The notes below the pieces were generated by a model, which was given only the letters and a program-made list of their open reading frames with translations, did not search any database and was not told the origin of the DNA. This document shows, in pieces, positions 1 through 7,141 of a DNA stretch of 8,921 bases. Each line of letters begins with the position of its first letter. Position 1 is the first letter of the stretch. The position numbers were made by a program, and so were the translations under genes. The stretch lies in contig JAJZEL010000130.1 in the NCBI GenBank assembly GCA_021828575.1, positions 1 through 8,921 on the forward strand. The letters run 5' to 3'. This DNA is from Pseudomonadota bacterium. GTDB taxonomy: Bacteria; Pseudomonadota; Gammaproteobacteria; Burkholderiales; Ferrovaceae.

Positions 1-420
1 AATGACATCTTCAGGGTCTTCCTCATCCTTTCCTTCGAGAGTGGCCTTGAGATCGGCAATGAGCTGTGGAGGGGCAGGCTGGGGCTGAACCCCCTGGCCC
101 AGAGCCCCGAACATTTCCCGGACTTCACTGGTAGCGCCCAGAATGGAATCCATGATCCGGGCGTTGAGGCGAAGTTCGTTGTTTCTCAGCCGGTCAAAAA
201 TATTTTCAGTCAGGTGACACAGGGAGACCAGTTCGGTGGCGTTGAGGAAACCGGCTCCTCCCTTGATGGTGTGAAATCCCCTGAAGATGTCATTGAGCAG
301 GCTCATTTCCCCAGGGTTTTGTTCCAGCAATAGAAGTTTGCTGTCAACATCCGACAGCAAATCGGAGGATTCCAGGAGGAAATCCTGCAGCAGCTCTTCC
401 ATTCCGGCGAAGTCGTTCAT
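1..420 (-). CDS. cheA: Chemotaxis histidine kinase CheA, N-terminal part (runs off the left edge)
   Basis: Only the first 140 residues are in the window; the kinase, dimerisation and CheW-like domains lie beyond position 1. The visible part is the HPt (P1) domain, which carries the phosphate passed to CheY and CheV. The phosphoacceptor is His50 in the motif FRGFHTIKGGAGF (residues 46-58), followed by the typical fourth-helix segment with LCHLTENIFDRLRNNEL at 67-83. From about residue 108 it becomes rich in Pro, Gln and then acidic residues (KDEEDPED near 130-138), the usual linker before the CheY-binding P2 domain. The ATG is one base after the cheZ stop (TGAAATG), with GGGG seven bases upstream as a weak ribosome site inside cheZ, so translation is probably coupled to cheZ. 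It is the last gene of the leftward operon visible here. The identification is secure; integrity of the rest is unknown. Confidence 0.96.
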   Translation of the reverse strand, partial: MNDFAGMEELLQDFLLESSDLLSDVDSKLLLLEQNPGEMSLLNDIFRGFHTIKGGAGFLNATELVSLCHLTENIFDRLRNNELRLNARIMDSILGATSEVREMFGALGQGVQPQPAPPQLIADLKATLEGKDEEDPEDVI

Positions 421-421
421 T

Positions 422-1138
422 TCAGAACCCCAGGCTCTCGAGCAGTTCATCCACCTGATCCTGACTGGTGACCACATCAGGCTGGTGAGGATTGATCACC
501 GGACCATTTAGCAGTCCGGAATCGGTTCGAGCCATGGGGGGAGCATGTTCCACCAGCAGTGATATCATTTGCTGCTCCATGGCTTGAGTGACTTCCACGA
601 TCTTCTTGATTACCTGCCCTGTCAGGTCCTGGAAGTCTTGGGCCATGATGATTTCAAGCAGGTAGGCATTGGTAGCTCTGGTGAGCTTGGGCACTTCAAC
701 CAGCCAGGCGTGTGTGCGCGTGGCCAGCGACTTGAACTGCTCCACGGACAGATCACGGTTGAACAGTTTTTGCCAGTCGGCGGACAGTTGTTGGGCTTCC
801 CCCTCAAGTTTGTTCAGTAGCGGCTGGGCTGCGTCGGTGGCATTCAAAACCCGTTCTGCGGCTTGCTGGGTCATGGCGGCTACGTAGCTGAGCCGGTCGC
901 GTGCATCAGGAATGGACGAAGCCATTGATTCCAGATTCTTGTCCAGCCCCAGCTCTCTCAGGTTGTCATGCAGGGTTCTGGTCAGCTGTCCCAGCTGGCG
1001 AAATACGGCTGCTTCGGAGGAAGCCTCATCACCCGTTACCGAGGCCGCAGCAACAGGCGGTTCCTGGCTGGCCGAGATGATGCTGTCGAAAAGATCTTCC
1101 AGGCTATCGTTGTCCTGATTGTCGGCGGATGTTGTCAT
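422..1138 (-). CDS. cheZ: CheY-P phosphatase CheZ
   Basis: 238 residues, slightly longer than E. coli CheZ. It removes phosphate from CheY-P in the cytoplasm and so ends the tumble/reversal signal. The signature MAQDFQDLTGQVIKKI lies at 165-180; Asp171 and Gln175 correspond to the catalytic D143 and Q147 of E. coli, Gln being the residue that activates the attacking water. The last residues, QVDELLESLGF, match the C-terminal peptide that tethers CheZ to CheY-P. Between them lies the long helical-hairpin region, and residues 197-224 form a flexible Pro/Gly/Asn-rich linker. The ATG at 1138 follows GAGGA with six bases of spacing and lies 12 bases after the cheY stop. CheZ is common in beta- and gammaproteobacteria, and pairing it with cheY is typical. 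Nothing appears broken. Confidence 0.97.
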   Translation of the reverse strand: MTTSADNQDNDSLEDLFDSIISASQEPPVAAASVTGDEASSEAAVFRQLGQLTRTLHDNLRELGLDKNLESMASSIPDARDRLSYVAAMTQQAAERVLNATDAAQPLLNKLEGEAQQLSADWQKLFNRDLSVEQFKSLATRTHAWLVEVPKLTRATNAYLLEIIMAQDFQDLTGQVIKKIVEVTQAMEQQMISLLVEHAPPMARTDSGLLNGPVINPHQPDVVTSQDQVDELLESLGF

Positions 1139-1150
1139 GGCCCATCCTCA

Positions 1151-1540
1151 TTATTTCTGCATGTTCTGAAAAATCTTTTTCAGTTTTTCATCCAGTGTCG
1201 CCGCCGTGAACGGCTTGACGATGTAACCACTGGCGCCTGCCTGGGCAGCTTCGATGATGTTTTCCCTTTTGGCCTCGGCAGTGACCATCAGCACAGGCAA
1301 ATGCTTGAGGTTTGCATCGGCGCGAATGTTTCTCAAAAGCTCGATTCCCGTCATGTTGGGCATGTTCCAGTCCGATACGACAAAATCGAACTTGTCATTA
1401 CGCAGTTTGCCCAGAGCATCCACTCCGTCCTCCGCTTCCTGAACATTGGAAAACCCCAGTTCCTTTAAAAGGTTGCGGACAATTCTTCTCATTGTCGAGA
1501 AATCATCCACCACCAGGAATTTCATGTTTGCATCAACCAC
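1151..1540 (-). CDS. cheY: Chemotaxis response regulator CheY
   Basis: A single-domain receiver of 129 residues, nearly colinear with E. coli CheY. When phosphorylated by CheA it binds the flagellar switch (FliM/FliN) and changes motor rotation. All key residues fall at E. coli positions: Asp12 and Asp13 (Mg2+ pocket), Asp57 (phosphoacceptor, in SDWNMPN), Thr87 (in VTAEAK), Tyr106 (switch aromatic) and Lys109 (in KPFTAATL). The start is GTG at 1540, giving MVDANMKFLVVDD. This is chosen because GGAG lies seven bases upstream and because it reproduces the family length; the internal ATG at 1525 would lose five residues and has no ribosome site at the right distance. It sits 24 bases after cheV copy 1 and 12 before cheZ, in the same operon. 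Confidence 0.98.
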   Translation of the reverse strand: MVDANMKFLVVDDFSTMRRIVRNLLKELGFSNVQEAEDGVDALGKLRNDKFDFVVSDWNMPNMTGIELLRNIRADANLKHLPVLMVTAEAKRENIIEAAQAGASGYIVKPFTAATLDEKLKKIFQNMQK

Positions 1541-1547
1541 GCCAGAT

Positions 1548-1552
1548 CTCCA
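1548..1552 (-). promoter_or_regulatory. Ribosome binding site selecting the GTG start of cheY
   Basis: On the minus strand TGGAG precedes the GTG at 1540 by seven bases. The next in-frame ATG, at 1525, would be more than 20 bases from it. This decides the start of cheY in favour of GTG. Confidence 0.7.
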
Positions 1553-1564
1553 GACTCAAAACGC

Positions 1565-2530
1565 TCATGTTAGCAGGGGACGCAGGGTTTCTGACAACAT
1601 GGACGCATCGAACTTGGCCACGTAATAATCCACACCCACCTGCCTTCCCATGCTCCTGTTGGCTTGAGAGGAAAGGGACGAGTGCATGACCACGGGGATG
1701 TCGTTAAAACGGCCATCGGACTTAATATGCTGGGTCAGCACATAACCATCCATTTCCGGCATTTCTGCATCCACCAGAATGACCTGAATCTGGTCATGCA
1801 GGGGCTTGCCCGAGTGCATGGCCCCATCCGCCAAGCCTTGTAGGCGTTCCCACGCTTCGCGTCCATTATTGGCGCGCAGGCTCTTGACCCCCATCTTGTC
1901 CAGCAATTCCCCAATTGTCTTGCGGGCCACGGAAGAGTCATCCACGAAAAAGACGCACAATTCATGACCTCTTTCAATTTTGGCCACGGCTCCCACCACA
2001 TCTTCACCGAACGCATTGGAAAGCACCTGTTCCACATCCACGATGGACACCAGTTGGCCATCTGCCAGTTCGGTGATGGCGGTGATCATGCTGCTTCCAT
2101 TGGACAGGTTGTTTTCGGGAGCGTATACCCTGTCCCAATCCACACGGATGATGCGGTCCACTTTTTCCACCATGAACCCCAGCGTATGTCGGCTGTACTC
2201 TGTCACCATCATGGTGTCGCGGTCATGGTGTACCGCATTTTCGAGTTGCATGAAATTGGCCAGATCAAGTACCGGAATGATGTGCCCGCGCAGGCTGACA
2301 ATGCCTGCCACGCCTTCCGGCATGTTGGGGGTCTTGGTTACTTTCATGGCATTGGTCACTTCGCGTACCTTGAAGACGTTGATGCCGAAGCGTTCCTCTG
2401 TCCCCAAGGAGAACAGGAGAATCTCCATCATGTTGGACCCTGCCAGTTTGGTACGGGCATCCACAGCATCCAGAAGTGTGCCGTGATTTTCTTGCGAAGA
2501 CCCTTTATTGACGAAAGAGGGGGCTGTCAT
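1565..2530 (-). CDS. cheV: CheV coupling protein, copy 1 (CheW-like domain plus receiver)
   Basis: 321 residues, normal for CheV. The N-terminal CheW-like domain (about 20-180) couples receptors to CheA; typical segments are ARTKLAGSNMMEILLF, FGINVFKVREV and GIVSLRGHIIPVLDL. The C-terminal receiver (about 190-321) has the acidic pair Asp197/Asp198 in FFVDDSSVARK, phosphoacceptor Asp254 in ILVDAEMPEMDGY, Ser284 in MHSSLSS and Lys306 in YVAKFD. CheV phosphorylation by CheA is known in the family to act in adaptation or as a phosphate sink. The ATG at 2530 overlaps the stop of the preceding cheV by four bases (ATGA), and only a poor AAGG lies upstream, so translation is probably coupled. Compared with copy 2 it has about 15 extra N-terminal residues (MTAPSFVNKGSSQENHG...). 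It is clearly a paralogue of its neighbour. Confidence 0.95.
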   Translation of the reverse strand: MTAPSFVNKGSSQENHGTLLDAVDARTKLAGSNMMEILLFSLGTEERFGINVFKVREVTNAMKVTKTPNMPEGVAGIVSLRGHIIPVLDLANFMQLENAVHHDRDTMMVTEYSRHTLGFMVEKVDRIIRVDWDRVYAPENNLSNGSSMITAITELADGQLVSIVDVEQVLSNAFGEDVVGAVAKIERGHELCVFFVDDSSVARKTIGELLDKMGVKSLRANNGREAWERLQGLADGAMHSGKPLHDQIQVILVDAEMPEMDGYVLTQHIKSDGRFNDIPVVMHSSLSSQANRSMGRQVGVDYYVAKFDASMLSETLRPLLT

Positions 2531-3489
2531 GATTGGATTGATGCCTTGAGGAGGCGTGAAAGGGTTTCGGAAAGACGATTGGGCTCAAACTTGGGCACGT
2601 ACTCGTCAACCCCCATGGTTTTACCCAGTTGCTGGTTGGCACTGCTGGACAGCGAAGAATGCATGAGCACGGGGATGCCTGCAAAACGTTTATCTTCCTT
2701 GATCTTCCGGGTGAGCATGTACCCATCCATTTCGGGCATTTCCACATCGGTCAGGATCAGGTGCAGGGAATTTTTGAGAGGGGTATTGATAGCCTCTGCG
2801 TATTCCGCCAGTTTCTTGAGCTCTTCCCACGCTTTTCGGCCATTAATGGCGCTGGAGCCTTGTACCCCCATGATTTGCAGGGTCCGCTCGATCTGTTTGC
2901 GCGCCACGGAGGAGTCATCCACGTAAAACACATGCCGGTTGGGGACGCCCACCAAGGGTTGCACGGTTTTGAAGGACGCATCAGCGACTTCTCCTTGGGC
3001 CGTGTCTGCCAGCACCCGTTCCACATCCATCATCATGAGCAGCCGCCCATCAGGCAGTTCATTGACTGCAGTGACCAGCCCACCCATGCGGGCGTTCAAC
3101 AGGTCGGGAGGGACACGCATGGAAGACCAGTCCAGCCGCAAAATGGTATCCACGGATTCCACCAGAAACCCTTGGGTATGGTTGTTGTATTCCGTGACGA
3201 TCATGATTTCCGGCTTGAATTCCACGGACATTCCTGTGAACTTTGCGAGATTGATCACGGGAACAAGCGTGCTTCTCAGGCTGACCATGCCTTCTACTGC
3301 ACGGGGCATGTCGGGTGCCTGGGTAATAGGGGGAGTTCTCAGGACCTCGCGTACCTTGAAGACGTTGATTCCAAATGTCTCCCTCCGGCCCGTTCCCTTG
3401 TCCACACCTAGAGTGAACATGAGAATTTCAAGCTTGTTGGTCCCCGCCAGTTTGGTGCGGGCATCCACATGACTCAGAAGGTCGGACAT
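2527..3489 (-). CDS. cheV: CheV coupling protein, copy 2 (CheW-like domain plus receiver)
   Basis: 320 residues with the same architecture as copy 1. The CheW-like domain (about 7-170) begins SHVDARTKLAGTNKLEILMF and contains FGINVFKVREVL and GMVSLRSTLVPVINLAKF. It carries a short insertion, VDKGTGRRET at 29-38, not seen in copy 1. The receiver (about 185-315) has Asp191/Asp192 in FYVDDSSVARK, phosphoacceptor Asp248 in ILTDVEMPEMDGY, Ser278 in MHSSLSS and Lys300 in YVPKFE. It acts as an adaptor between receptors and CheA whose output depends on phosphorylation. The ATG at 3489 lies 17 bases after the mcp stop; AGGAG stands ten bases upstream. Adjacency to a chemoreceptor gene suggests, without proving, that this CheV serves that receptor. 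The product overlaps copy 1 by four bases. Confidence 0.95.
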   Translation of the reverse strand: MSDLLSHVDARTKLAGTNKLEILMFTLGVDKGTGRRETFGINVFKVREVLRTPPITQAPDMPRAVEGMVSLRSTLVPVINLAKFTGMSVEFKPEIMIVTEYNNHTQGFLVESVDTILRLDWSSMRVPPDLLNARMGGLVTAVNELPDGRLLMMMDVERVLADTAQGEVADASFKTVQPLVGVPNRHVFYVDDSSVARKQIERTLQIMGVQGSSAINGRKAWEELKKLAEYAEAINTPLKNSLHLILTDVEMPEMDGYMLTRKIKEDKRFAGIPVLMHSSLSSSANQQLGKTMGVDEYVPKFEPNRLSETLSRLLKASIQS

Positions 3490-3506
3490 GGGAGGAGGTC
3501 TCCTGG

Positions 3507-5117
3507 TTATACCTTGAAGCGGGCACCCACGTCGCGTAGCTCATCTGCCAGGGCCTCCATGGTCTTGACGGACTGAACCGTGTCCCGGATGGTGGTGGAG
3601 TTGGCTTCAGCCATGCTGGCCACTCGTTCCAGGCCCTTGGCAATGTCTTTGCTGGACTTGTCCTGCTCGTCCACAGAGTGGGAAATGCCCTCGATGCCCT
3701 GGCTGACCGTGTTGACCATGTTGGTGGATTCGGACAGGACATCTGCCACTTCCAGCATGTGTGCACGACTGCTTTGCAGGGAACTCAAGCCACTCTGGAC
3801 GCTCTGGTCGACCCTGGAGCTCTTGCCACTCAATTCTTGAGTAACCACATCAATCTGACTGGCTGACAGGGCGGATTTTTCCGCCAGCTTGCGCACTTCA
3901 TCAGCTACCACAGCAAAGCCTCGTCCTTGCTCGCCTGCCCGGGCGGCCTCAATGGCAGCATTAAGGGCCAGCAGGTTGGTCTGTTCGGCAATGTCTCGCA
4001 CCTGCTGGGTCATGCTGGTGATGGACTGGGCACTTTTCACAAATTCGTTCACGGAATGAGCCATATCATTGACCGTGGATTCCACATGTTCGATTTCCTG
4101 CATCATCTCGTGCAGGCTGGTTTGCCCCTGTTTGGCACGTTGCAGATTTTCCTGGGACAGGACAGCCACTTCCTTGGCATTCCGGGCCACTTGATTGATG
4201 CTCTGGCTCATGCTTTCCACAAGCTGTGAGGCGTGGGCAGCTTCTTTGTTTTGCTGGTGGGTGCTGTCTTCCACGGTGCCGGCATTTTCCGACAGGGAGT
4301 GAGCTGCGGTGGATACCCGGTCAGCATAGCCTTGAAATTGGGCGAATATGTCACGCAGTCCATCCACGAAACTGTTGAATGTCTTGGCTGTCTGCCCAAT
4401 TTCGTCTCCACTGCGGACGGGGGCCTTGCGGGTCAGGTCTCCATCAGACAGGATGGCGTGCATGGTCTGTTGAAGTTCGCGGGTGGGAGCAGTCAGGCGC
4501 TTGATAATCCAGCCGATGAACAAATACAGCAGGACCTGAAGGATCAACTGGCCACCCCAAAGCAGGTAACTGGCGCGGTTGATTTTCACAAAGTCTTTTT
4601 CCATGTTGAGGGTGATACTGGCTGCGCCATTCACGCTGCCATCCTTGACCAGATGGCAGTTCAGGCAATTGGTGCCACGGAAATTGGTGGAAACAATGAA
4701 GGGAACCACCACCCGGAGGCTATCACCCTCCAAAGAGGTCTGAATTTTGGCGGTGCTGATGGCAGTGCGGTCCATGGTGTCACGGGCTTCTTCTTCCGGC
4801 AGCCCCGGGCCCATCTGGTCAGTCACCTGCTTGGCTCGGATGACTCGCAATTCCTTTACGTCGTTGGAAGCTCCCATCTTCGTGATGAACAGCTTGCGGT
4901 TTTCCTTGTCGCTGATGACCCCGGTTTCCATCATGATGTTGAGGCCATTGATGATCCCATCAGACGAAACGATAGCCTTGTCCTTGGCGTCTTCTATCGT
5001 GCGATGCACGTATTCGTTGAAAATGGCACGTTGCGCGACAATCAGGCCAATAAAAATAACCAGTTGAATGGGCAGCTGCAGCTTATTTTTCAGGGAGAGG
5101 TTGTTCCACCAGTTCAT
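3507..5117 (-). CDS. Methyl-accepting chemotaxis protein with periplasmic c-type heme motif
   Basis: 536 residues from the ATG at 5117, chosen over GTG at 5126 because AAGGTG lies six bases before it. Order of parts: transmembrane helix 1 (about 14-30), a periplasmic sensor domain (about 31-183), transmembrane helix 2 (about 184-204), a HAMP domain (about 205-259, with GDLTRK and SGDEIGQ), then the long cytoplasmic signalling coiled coil whose conserved tip IAEQTNLLALNAAIEAA begins at about 376 and continues through GRGFAVVADEVRKLAE. The sensor domain carries C151-L-N-C154-H155 in NFRGTNCLNCHLVKDG, a CXXCH site for covalent heme, resembling Tll0287/DUF3365-type domains. These two cysteines are the only ones in the protein. 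There is no C-terminal NWETF-type tether for CheR/CheB. It probably senses redox state, oxygen or a gaseous ligand; the ligand is inferred. A sigma-28-like promoter precedes it. Confidence 0.94.
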   Translation of the reverse strand: MNWWNNLSLKNKLQLPIQLVIFIGLIVAQRAIFNEYVHRTIEDAKDKAIVSSDGIINGLNIMMETGVISDKENRKLFITKMGASNDVKELRVIRAKQVTDQMGPGLPEEEARDTMDRTAISTAKIQTSLEGDSLRVVVPFIVSTNFRGTNCLNCHLVKDGSVNGAASITLNMEKDFVKINRASYLLWGGQLILQVLLYLFIGWIIKRLTAPTRELQQTMHAILSDGDLTRKAPVRSGDEIGQTAKTFNSFVDGLRDIFAQFQGYADRVSTAAHSLSENAGTVEDSTHQQNKEAAHASQLVESMSQSINQVARNAKEVAVLSQENLQRAKQGQTSLHEMMQEIEHVESTVNDMAHSVNEFVKSAQSITSMTQQVRDIAEQTNLLALNAAIEAARAGEQGRGFAVVADEVRKLAEKSALSASQIDVVTQELSGKSSRVDQSVQSGLSSLQSSRAHMLEVADVLSESTNMVNTVSQGIEGISHSVDEQDKSSKDIAKGLERVASMAEANSTTIRDTVQSVKTMEALADELRDVGARFKV

Positions 5118-5123
5118 GCTGAT

Positions 5124-5129
5124 CACCTT
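5124..5129 (-). promoter_or_regulatory. Ribosome binding site of the mcp gene
   Basis: AAGGTG on the minus strand lies six bases before the ATG at 5117. The alternative GTG start at 5126 is part of this same motif and has no purine-rich site of its own, so the ATG is preferred. Confidence 0.6.
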
Positions 5130-5152
5130 GTATCAAGGGTTTTGTTATAGCT

Positions 5153-5179
5153 GTTTCGGCCAGATTACTGGAAACTTTA
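5153..5179 (-). promoter_or_regulatory. Sigma-28 (FliA) promoter of the mcp gene
   Basis: The minus strand reads TAAAGTTT, 11 bases, GCCGAAAC. Against the enterobacterial FliA consensus TAAAGTTT-N11-GCCGATAA, the -35 element matches 8/8 and the -10 element 6/8, with exact spacing. The -35 element begins with the TAA stop codon of motB. The predicted transcript start is roughly 30 bases upstream of the mcp ATG. A FliA promoter is usual for chemoreceptor genes, so mcp-cheV-cheV-cheYZA can probably be transcribed as a late-class unit separately from motAB. Confidence 0.82.
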
Positions 5180-6178
5180 ATGTTTTTCCAGGGACGAAGC
5201 AGTTGGGGCTGACCCGGCCGCTGTATCTTGTGGCGGGGCAACTGTTTTTGGTGTCTGGTCAGACGAGACCGTTCCACCTGTGTTTACCTCGATGACGCCT
5301 CCATCATGTCTGGCCGATTCCTCGGCCTTCTTGTTCATGACGATGATACTGATGCGCCTGTTGATGGGATCAAAAGGATCCTTCGTGTCCAGAAGGACGG
5401 CAGAGGAAAGGCCCACGACCCTGGCCACCTTGTCGGGATCCATGCCACCTGCAATTAGCTCACGTCTCGATGCGTTGGCCCGGTCCGCAGACAAATCCCA
5501 ATTATTATACCCTGATTGTTCCGCGGCGTAGAGATGGGCATCCGTGTGGCCCGACAGACTGATCCTGTTGGGAACTTGGTTCAGCATCTTGCCGATTTCG
5601 TGCAGGATGTCGCGGGTATAGGGTTCCAGTTTTGCACTGCCGATTTGGAACATGGGCCGGTTCTTTTCGTCCACGATCTGGATGCGCAGGCCTTCGCTGG
5701 TGATGTCCAGAAGAATCTGGTTCTTGAACTTCTTGAGCAGGGGATTTTCGTCGATGGCCTTTTCAATGCTGGCCTTTAGGGACTCAAGGGATTTGAGTTC
5801 CTTTTCCCGTTCCATGCGTTCGAACTCTTCCTGGCTGGGCTTGGGATTGACTGTTGTTTTCTTTTCGGAAGGGTTCTCCCCTTTTTTCACCTGGCCCTGA
5901 CTTTTGGTCAAATCCTGCCCACCACCCTTGATGAGGCTTGAACTGTCACCACTTGAGGTGCCCCCCTCGAGAGCCACTTTCAGTGGCGTCTTGAAGTACT
6001 CCTCTATGCCCTGCAAATCGCCTTTTGCCGTGGAGCCCAGTAACCACATGAGCAAAAAGAAAGCCATCATGGCTGTCACGAAGTCGGCGTAGGCGATTTT
6101 CCAAGCGCCGCCATGGTGCCCGCCGGCTACTTTTTTGATGCGCTTGATGACGATTGGGCGCTTGTCGTCGGTTGCCAT
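5177..6178 (-). CDS. motB: Flagellar motor stator protein MotB
   Basis: 333 residues from the ATG at 6178. With this start the proton-binding aspartate falls at Asp32, exactly as in E. coli (KIAYADFVTAMMAFF, 27-41). A longer form from TTG at 6196 would shift it and is less likely. The single transmembrane helix is about 28-50, followed by the plug-like segment (about 52-70) and a charged Gly/Lys/Ser-rich linker. The OmpA-like peptidoglycan-binding domain (about 160-285) contains RPMFQIGSAKLEPY, NRISLSGHTD (204-213), NWDLSADRANASRREL and NRRISIIVMNK. MotB anchors the stator to the cell wall and with MotA conducts the protons that drive rotation. The tail (286-333) is low-complexity Thr/Pro/Ala. 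It begins 18 bases after the motA stop; GGAG stands 12 bases before the ATG. It is intact and unambiguous. Confidence 0.97.
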   Translation of the reverse strand: MATDDKRPIVIKRIKKVAGGHHGGAWKIAYADFVTAMMAFFLLMWLLGSTAKGDLQGIEEYFKTPLKVALEGGTSSGDSSSLIKGGGQDLTKSQGQVKKGENPSEKKTTVNPKPSQEEFERMEREKELKSLESLKASIEKAIDENPLLKKFKNQILLDITSEGLRIQIVDEKNRPMFQIGSAKLEPYTRDILHEIGKMLNQVPNRISLSGHTDAHLYAAEQSGYNNWDLSADRANASRRELIAGGMDPDKVARVVGLSSAVLLDTKDPFDPINRRISIIVMNKKAEESARHDGGVIEVNTGGTVSSDQTPKTVAPPQDTAAGSAPTASSLEKH

Positions 6179-6196
6179 GGTTTCCGATCGCTCCAA

Positions 6197-7051
6197 TCAG
6201 CGTTTTTGCTTGACGTGTTCTTCCAGCTCTGTAAAACCGGGGCGTTCCGTAGAGTTCAGGGCCTTGCGTCCAAATTCAACCGCCATGGCCGGAGCATAGC
6301 CATTGAGGTTGGCCAGCAGGGTGACCTTGATGGTCTGGAACATTTTTGTGGATTCTTCAGCTTTTTGTTCGATGAGGTTGCCCAGAGGTCCAATGAAACC
6401 ATAGGCCAGGAGAATCCCCAGGAATGTGCCCACCAGGGCGTGGGCGATGAGCATGCCCAATTCGGAGGGAGGAGCGCCCACGGACTCCATGGTGTGTACC
6501 ACGCCCATCACGGCAGCCACGATGCCAAATGCCGGAAGACCTTCCCCCATCTTGGTGATCACGTGGGCAGGTACCAGGGCCTCGTGGTGATGAGTCTCGA
6601 TTTCCACATCCATGAGGTTTTCGATTTCCATGGCGTTGAGATTTCCGCTAACCATGATGCGCAAGTAATCTGTCATGAATTCAATGACATGATGGTCGGC
6701 TGTGATTTTGGGGTATTTGGAGAAGATGGGGCTTTCTCCGGGACTGTCCACGTCGCGTTCAATGGACATGAGCCCCTCCTTCCTGATCTTGCCCAGCAGT
6801 TCGTATAGCAGGGCCATCAATTCCATGTACAGGGCCTTGGTGTACTTGGATCCCTTGAAAACTGTCGGAAAGGCTTTCAAGGTGGCCTTGACGGCTTTGG
6901 AGGTGTTACCGACAAAAAAAGCACCGAAGGCACCACCGGCGATCATGAGCAATTCAATGGGCTGCAAAAGGGCGGCCAGATGGCCTCCTGCCAAGGCAAA
7001 ACCGCCGAATACGGCCCCCAGTACGACCACATACCCAACGATGACCAGCAT
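6197..7051 (-). CDS. motA: Flagellar motor stator protein MotA
   Basis: 284 residues, colinear with E. coli MotA (295). Four transmembrane helices are expected: about 3-20, 32-50, 170-190 and 200-222. The residues that contact FliG, Arg90 and Glu98, and the pore-region prolines Pro173 (GLPAFGIVAAVMGVVH) and Pro222 (AYGFIGPLG) fall at the same numbers as in E. coli. The C-terminal YAPAMAVEFGRKAL...ERPGFTELEEHV is also characteristic. MotA and MotB form the proton-conducting stator in the inner membrane. The ATG at 7051 is preceded by AGGGAG eight bases away. It lies 90 bases after flhC and directly before motB. A sigma-28-like promoter lies in the flhC-motA gap. This is the proton-type family rather than the sodium-type PomA family, judged from the close match to E. 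coli. Confidence 0.98.
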   Translation of the reverse strand: MLVIVGYVVVLGAVFGGFALAGGHLAALLQPIELLMIAGGAFGAFFVGNTSKAVKATLKAFPTVFKGSKYTKALYMELMALLYELLGKIRKEGLMSIERDVDSPGESPIFSKYPKITADHHVIEFMTDYLRIMVSGNLNAMEIENLMDVEIETHHHEALVPAHVITKMGEGLPAFGIVAAVMGVVHTMESVGAPPSELGMLIAHALVGTFLGILLAYGFIGPLGNLIEQKAEESTKMFQTIKVTLLANLNGYAPAMAVEFGRKALNSTERPGFTELEEHVKQKR

Positions 7052-7100
7052 GAACCGACTCTCCCTATGACTGCGTCAGTTTGTTTCTCCCAGAAAGAGT

Positions 7101-7127
7101 ATAGCGGTTTGTGTTAGGAAAACTTGA
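7101..7127 (-). promoter_or_regulatory. Probable sigma-28 (FliA) promoter of motAB
   Basis: The minus strand reads TCAAGTTT, 11 bases, ACCGCTAT: 7/8 matches in the -35 element and 5/8 in the -10 element of TAAAGTTT-N11-GCCGATAA, with exact spacing. It lies in the 90-base flhC-motA gap, leaving a leader of roughly 40 bases before motA. In E. coli motA also has a FliA promoter in this place. A TATACT sequence overlaps the -10 region, so use by the housekeeping sigma factor cannot be excluded. Confidence 0.62.
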
Positions 7128-7141
7128 TCTGTTTCAATGTT

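Noticed and set aside
1964..2926. 320-residue open frame on the plus strand across the cheV pair
   Set aside because: It is a shadow of the cheV codons (His/Phe/Gly-rich, no domain signature) and spans the junction of two certain genes.
3490..3505. AGGAG/CTCCT pair hiding the ribosome site of cheV copy 2
   Set aside because: The loop would be only two bases and the stem five, too small to be a convincing control hairpin.
5118..5126. GTG start for the mcp gene at 5126
   Set aside because: The GTG is part of the AAGGTG ribosome site that serves the ATG at 5117.
4233..5150. 305-residue open frame on the plus strand opposite the mcp gene
   Set aside because: It mirrors the codon pattern of the receptor gene and has no recognisable domain or ribosome site.
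6179..6196. TTG start for motB directly after the motA stop
   Set aside because: The ATG at 6178 places the key aspartate at position 32 as in E. coli; the TTG form adds six unconserved residues.
6113..6808. 231-residue open frame on the plus strand across motA/motB
   Set aside because: It is antisense to two intact conserved genes; the long open frame comes from codon bias.
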